From assembly GCA_023260495.1 (NCBI GenBank), contig JALQVB010000012.1, positions 3,203 through 19,726 of the forward strand: a DNA stretch of 16,524 nucleotides, written 5' to 3'. This DNA comes from Aquiluna sp. (lineage in GTDB: Bacteria; Actinomycetota; Actinomycetes; Actinomycetales; Microbacteriaceae). Positions within the stretch are counted from its first letter, which is position 1. Each line of letters starts with the position of its first letter. The notes under the pieces were generated by a model. That model was not told where the DNA came from, did no database searches, and saw only the letters and a list, made by a program, of their open reading frames with translations. Shown piece by piece: positions 14,337 to 16,524 of the stretch. Position numbers and translations under genes: made by a program.

Positions 14337-15112
14337 TGTTTAGGCACCTCGCAACCTGCATGGGAACCGGCTTTGTCTTCCAAATTGAAGACCAGGCCGG
14401 TGACCAGCGTTTGGAGGAGTTGGCGGCATCAGCCGTTGAGATTTTGGAAGATGCTAACCAGAGATTCAGCCTATACATTGACGATTCTGAGATTTCGCAA
14501 CTTGTCAGGGGAGAGCTTGCCTGGGATCAAGCCTCATTTCCGCAATTGGCCGTTCGAGAGAAGGTGGGCTTTTGGAAGGAAGAAACATACGGTTTCTTTG
14601 ATGCCAAGATTGGCACACCTGAATACGATCCGTCTGGTTTGGTCAAGTCCTGGGCCACCCAAAACGCCGCAGACTTCTTGCTGGCCAATGGGGTGAGGAA
14701 GTTCACCATCAATGCCGGTGGGGACATTTTCCTGAGCCCAGAACTCGACTCGCCAATCCTGAATCGCGTGGGTCTTTCGAATCTAAAGTCAGTGGCCGCC
14801 GAGGATGCCGGAGCAAATTTGGTTTTGGACCTCTCCGGGTTTCCATTTCGTGCCGTTGCAACAAGTGGCATCTCTGAGCGCGGTGAGCACATCTGGCGCA
14901 CCGATCAGGCGGCGCAGTTTGTTCAGGTCTCGGTTGCCGGTGTGGATTTGGTCGAGGCAGATATCTGGGCCACTGCAATAATTTCTGGTGGCATGGATGC
15001 CTGGCGGGTTTTCGAGTCTGCAGCTGGGGAAAAAATGCGTGCCATCGCAACTACGAAAAACGGAGCGCTATTTTCTAGCCCAGGATTCACTGAGTTGCTG
15101 GCTCGCCTCTAG
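14336..15112 (+). CDS. ApbE-family FAD:protein FMN transferase
   Basis: Transfers FMN from FAD to a Thr of FMN_bind-domain proteins, with Mg2+. At 258 aa it is on the short side but has the family motifs: MGTGFVFQI (9-17), DPSGLVKSWA (98-107), INAGGDIF (125-132), ATSGISERGEHIW (175-187) and the metal-ligand region EADIWATA (208-215). I see no signal peptide or lipobox, so the enzyme appears cytosolic although its likely substrates are exported. It is coupled by TAATG to the Asp/His-rich protein gene. Its stop overlaps the stop of the second FMN-binding protein gene on the other strand in a shared CTAG. It is the only ApbE in view and probably serves both FMN-binding proteins. The family call is firm, substrates inferred from context. 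Confidence 0.92.
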   Translation: MFRHLATCMGTGFVFQIEDQAGDQRLEELAASAVEILEDANQRFSLYIDDSEISQLVRGELAWDQASFPQLAVREKVGFWKEETYGFFDAKIGTPEYDPSGLVKSWATQNAADFLLANGVRKFTINAGGDIFLSPELDSPILNRVGLSNLKSVAAEDAGANLVLDLSGFPFRAVATSGISERGEHIWRTDQAAQFVQVSVAGVDLVEADIWATAIISGGMDAWRVFESAAGEKMRAIATTKNGALFSSPGFTELLARL

Positions 15113-15702
15113 AGCTTCCCCAAAGCGTTGGTCACTGCCTTCTTGAAGGCGTCGGTGGTGAAGGTTGCCGTGGAGTAGTTCCCGTAGTTGATTCCCTGGG
15201 CCGCGATGGTGGCATCTATCAGTGCGGCATATGCGGCGTCACGCCCGTAGCTCGTGTCTCCTTGCAGCAGGGTGACGTTGGTGATTTTTCCGTCGGTTGT
15301 GGTGAGCGATATCTGCACCACCCCGTATTTGTATTCGATGACATCTGAGGTGGCGGTCAAGACTACTGGGTCTGGCGGCGGTGCCACAGTTTCGGCAGGA
15401 GTCGCGGTGGCAGCCGGAGCTGGCTCTGTTGTGGCGCTTGGTTGGGCTGTCGTTGTAGCCGCCGGATTAGCTGTTGCAGCCGGATCGGCAGGTGCGGTAT
15501 CGGCTGGCTGTGCCTCGGCAGGAGCTGTGGTGTCACTCGGTGCCGCAGTATCCGCAGGTGCCACCTGGGTTGGGTCAGCTGCCGGCAATACATCTAGCGC
15601 AAGGCCAGGAGCGGCAGCCTGTTGCCCAATGGCATATTGCATCGAGGCACTGAGGCTGCCGGCGGCAACCAGTGTCGAAAGAACTGCAGTTGAAATTCTC
15701 AC
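15109..15702 (-). CDS. Exported FMN-binding-domain protein, copy 2
   Basis: A 197-aa paralogue of the protein at 10073-10600. It has an N-terminal export signal (about 5-28, TAVLSTLVAAGSLSASMQYA), a long Ala/Pro/Thr/Asp linker (about 30-115, twice as rich in Pro as copy 1) and an FMN_bind domain (about 117-197) beginning YKYGVVQISLTTTDG. The attachment motif is STATFTT at 177-183, with Thr180 as the probable FMN site and Thr where Gly/Ser is usual. The GTG start overlaps the upstream reductase stop in GTGA, exactly as in copy 1. The stop overlaps the ApbE stop in CTAG. Expected to lie outside the membrane, shuttling electrons from its reductase. The domain call is good; flavinylation is inferred. 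Confidence 0.85.
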   Translation of the reverse strand: MRISTAVLSTLVAAGSLSASMQYAIGQQAAAPGLALDVLPAADPTQVAPADTAAPSDTTAPAEAQPADTAPADPAATANPAATTTAQPSATTEPAPAATATPAETVAPPPDPVVLTATSDVIEYKYGVVQISLTTTDGKITNVTLLQGDTSYGRDAAYAALIDATIAAQGINYGNYSTATFTTDAFKKAVTNALGKL

Positions 15703-16524
15703 CAGGCAAACTCCTCTAGGTGAATCTGTTCACTGGGCACACCAATCTTCTTCAGCGAACCCTTGACCGAGTTCGACCAGCCGGATGGTCCACAAATGTA
15801 AACATCGGACTCTCTGGCCATCGGGGATAGTTCGAGCAGCCGAACGTAGTCTGGCTTTTGGCGCTCACCTTGCGGCTGGTCCGGCAAGAAGGAGCCGCTT
15901 GGCGACCTGGGGCCACGGACTAGCTCTAGGTGGTGGCCGCGCTCGGCGCAGATGCGCTTCACCTCGTCTAGCAGGGCCGCGTCGGACTCATCGGTCACTC
16001 GGTAGATCACGGTGATGTCACCGGGTTCTGCAGCCAGAGATTCCGCTAGGGCGCGAATAGGCGCAACACCTATTCCTGCAGCCAGCAGTGTGACGTGCTG
16101 TCGAGTTCGTTTGGATTCCGAAAAGACGCCAAAAGGACCTTCCAAGATCACTCTTGTTCCGGGTTGAATATCTTGCAGCAAAGCAGTGTCATCTCCGCGG
16201 TTACCAACCGTGAAGCGAATCACATCGCTCGGTGAGCTTGAGACCGAGAATGGGTGCGGACGCCACCACTGTCTCAGCGTCATCACCCTGAGCAAGAAGA
16301 ACTGTCCGGCCTCAGCGCCTAACCTGGCAACCCCTCTGCCACCAATGGTTATCGAGGTCGTTCGGTTTGCTTCCGGCTTGACCTCCGCCACCTTCAAGCC
16401 TGCGACTAGGGAAAGAACAATCGGCTGCAAGATTCGGAACCAAATTAGGTTTCCGGCCACAAACACATAGAGCAGGGTGAAATAGCTCTGCAGCAGGGGC
16501 TGCGAGAGGAAGTCGGTTCCAAAT
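15699..16524 (-). CDS. Ferric-reductase-like membrane flavoprotein, copy 2, N-terminus cut by window edge
   Basis: The C-terminal 274 residues of a second NOX/FRE-type flavoprotein; the frame stays open to the window edge, so the Met-like GTG at 16466 is not its start. The first visible residues (FGTDFLSQPLLQSYFTLLYV) align by eye with the last membrane helix of copy 1. They are followed by the FAD domain (HPFSVSSSPSDVIRFTVGNRGDD), the NAD(P)H domain (AAGIGVAPIRALAESL, VYICGPSGW) and the C-terminal EEFAW. The haem-binding part lies outside the window. The gene overlaps its FMN-binding partner by 4 nt, like copy 1. It is clearly a paralogue, but CGPSGW replaces CGPQPL and the linker partner differs, so the two systems may use different acceptors. 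Role inferred from family and context. Confidence 0.88.
   Translation of the reverse strand, partial: FGTDFLSQPLLQSYFTLLYVFVAGNLIWFRILQPIVLSLVAGLKVAEVKPEANRTTSITIGGRGVARLGAEAGQFFLLRVMTLRQWWRPHPFSVSSSPSDVIRFTVGNRGDDTALLQDIQPGTRVILEGPFGVFSESKRTRQHVTLLAAGIGVAPIRALAESLAAEPGDITVIYRVTDESDAALLDEVKRICAERGHHLELVRGPRSPSGSFLPDQPQGERQKPDYVRLLELSPMARESDVYICGPSGWSNSVKGSLKKIGVPSEQIHLEEFAW

Noticed and set aside
14176..14478. Minus-strand open frame with Arg/Asp/His-rich protein
   Set aside because: It is the reverse of the Asp/His repeat and the start of ApbE, both of which are well supported on the plus strand.
15254..15766. Plus-strand open frame of 170 codons, Ala/Gly/Val-rich
   Set aside because: It is the complement of the Ala/Pro-rich linker of FMN-binding copy 2; high GC in that linker removes stops by chance, and it has no start signals.

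Overview
The window reads as a compact chromosomal segment of a moderately high-GC actinobacterium. Gene families and gene layout (pta-ackA, DUF3817, a GltS-type symporter, an orphan OmpR-type winged helix with a Microbacteriaceae-like N-terminus, several apparently leaderless starts) suggest a small-genome member of the Microbacteriaceae, perhaps of the freshwater Luna type. This placement is inference from protein character, not from a marker gene. The longest stretch without a conventional gene is 7796-8035, and it is the most interesting non-coding region. No tRNA, rRNA, IS element or CRISPR array is visible.

Layout. 1-3678 (minus strand): a GltS-type sodium/glutamate symporter, 6-phosphogluconate dehydrogenase (gnd) and a drug/metabolite-family exporter cut by the left edge, all reading leftward. 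3751-7795 (plus): pta and ackA (acetyl-CoA to acetate with ATP formation) and an alpha/beta hydrolase of the monoglyceride-lipase type. 7853-8632 (plus): a 27-codon Cys/Met-rich small ORF behind a good promoter, a hairpin over its stop codon, and an orphan winged-helix regulator. 8694-10600 (plus): a bis-haem ferric-reductase-like membrane flavoprotein and an exported FMN-binding-domain protein, overlapping by 4 nt. 10601-13539: a YdcZ-type transporter (minus) and a DUF3817 membrane protein (plus), diverging from a palindromic promoter, then a class III aminotransferase. 13629-15112 (plus): a membrane-anchored protein with an Asp/His-rich tail, coupled by TAATG to an ApbE-type FMN transferase. 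15109-16524 (minus): a second FMN-binding protein and a second reductase, the latter truncated by the right edge, with the same 4-nt overlap as the first pair.

How it fits together. The right half looks like one flavin-based trans-membrane electron-transfer locus. Two reductases would take electrons from cytoplasmic NAD(P)H through FAD and haem to the outer face. Two exported flavinylated proteins on long Ala/Pro/Thr linkers would accept them. One ApbE would attach the FMN, and an Asp/His-rich surface protein could concentrate a metal ion. The metal substrate is inferred. The Cys/Met-rich leader ORF and winged-helix regulator next to the first reductase are candidates for its control. A second theme is transcription start structure: several genes have a TAGCCT or TAGGCT box exactly 6 nt before the start codon, the geometry of leaderless mRNAs.
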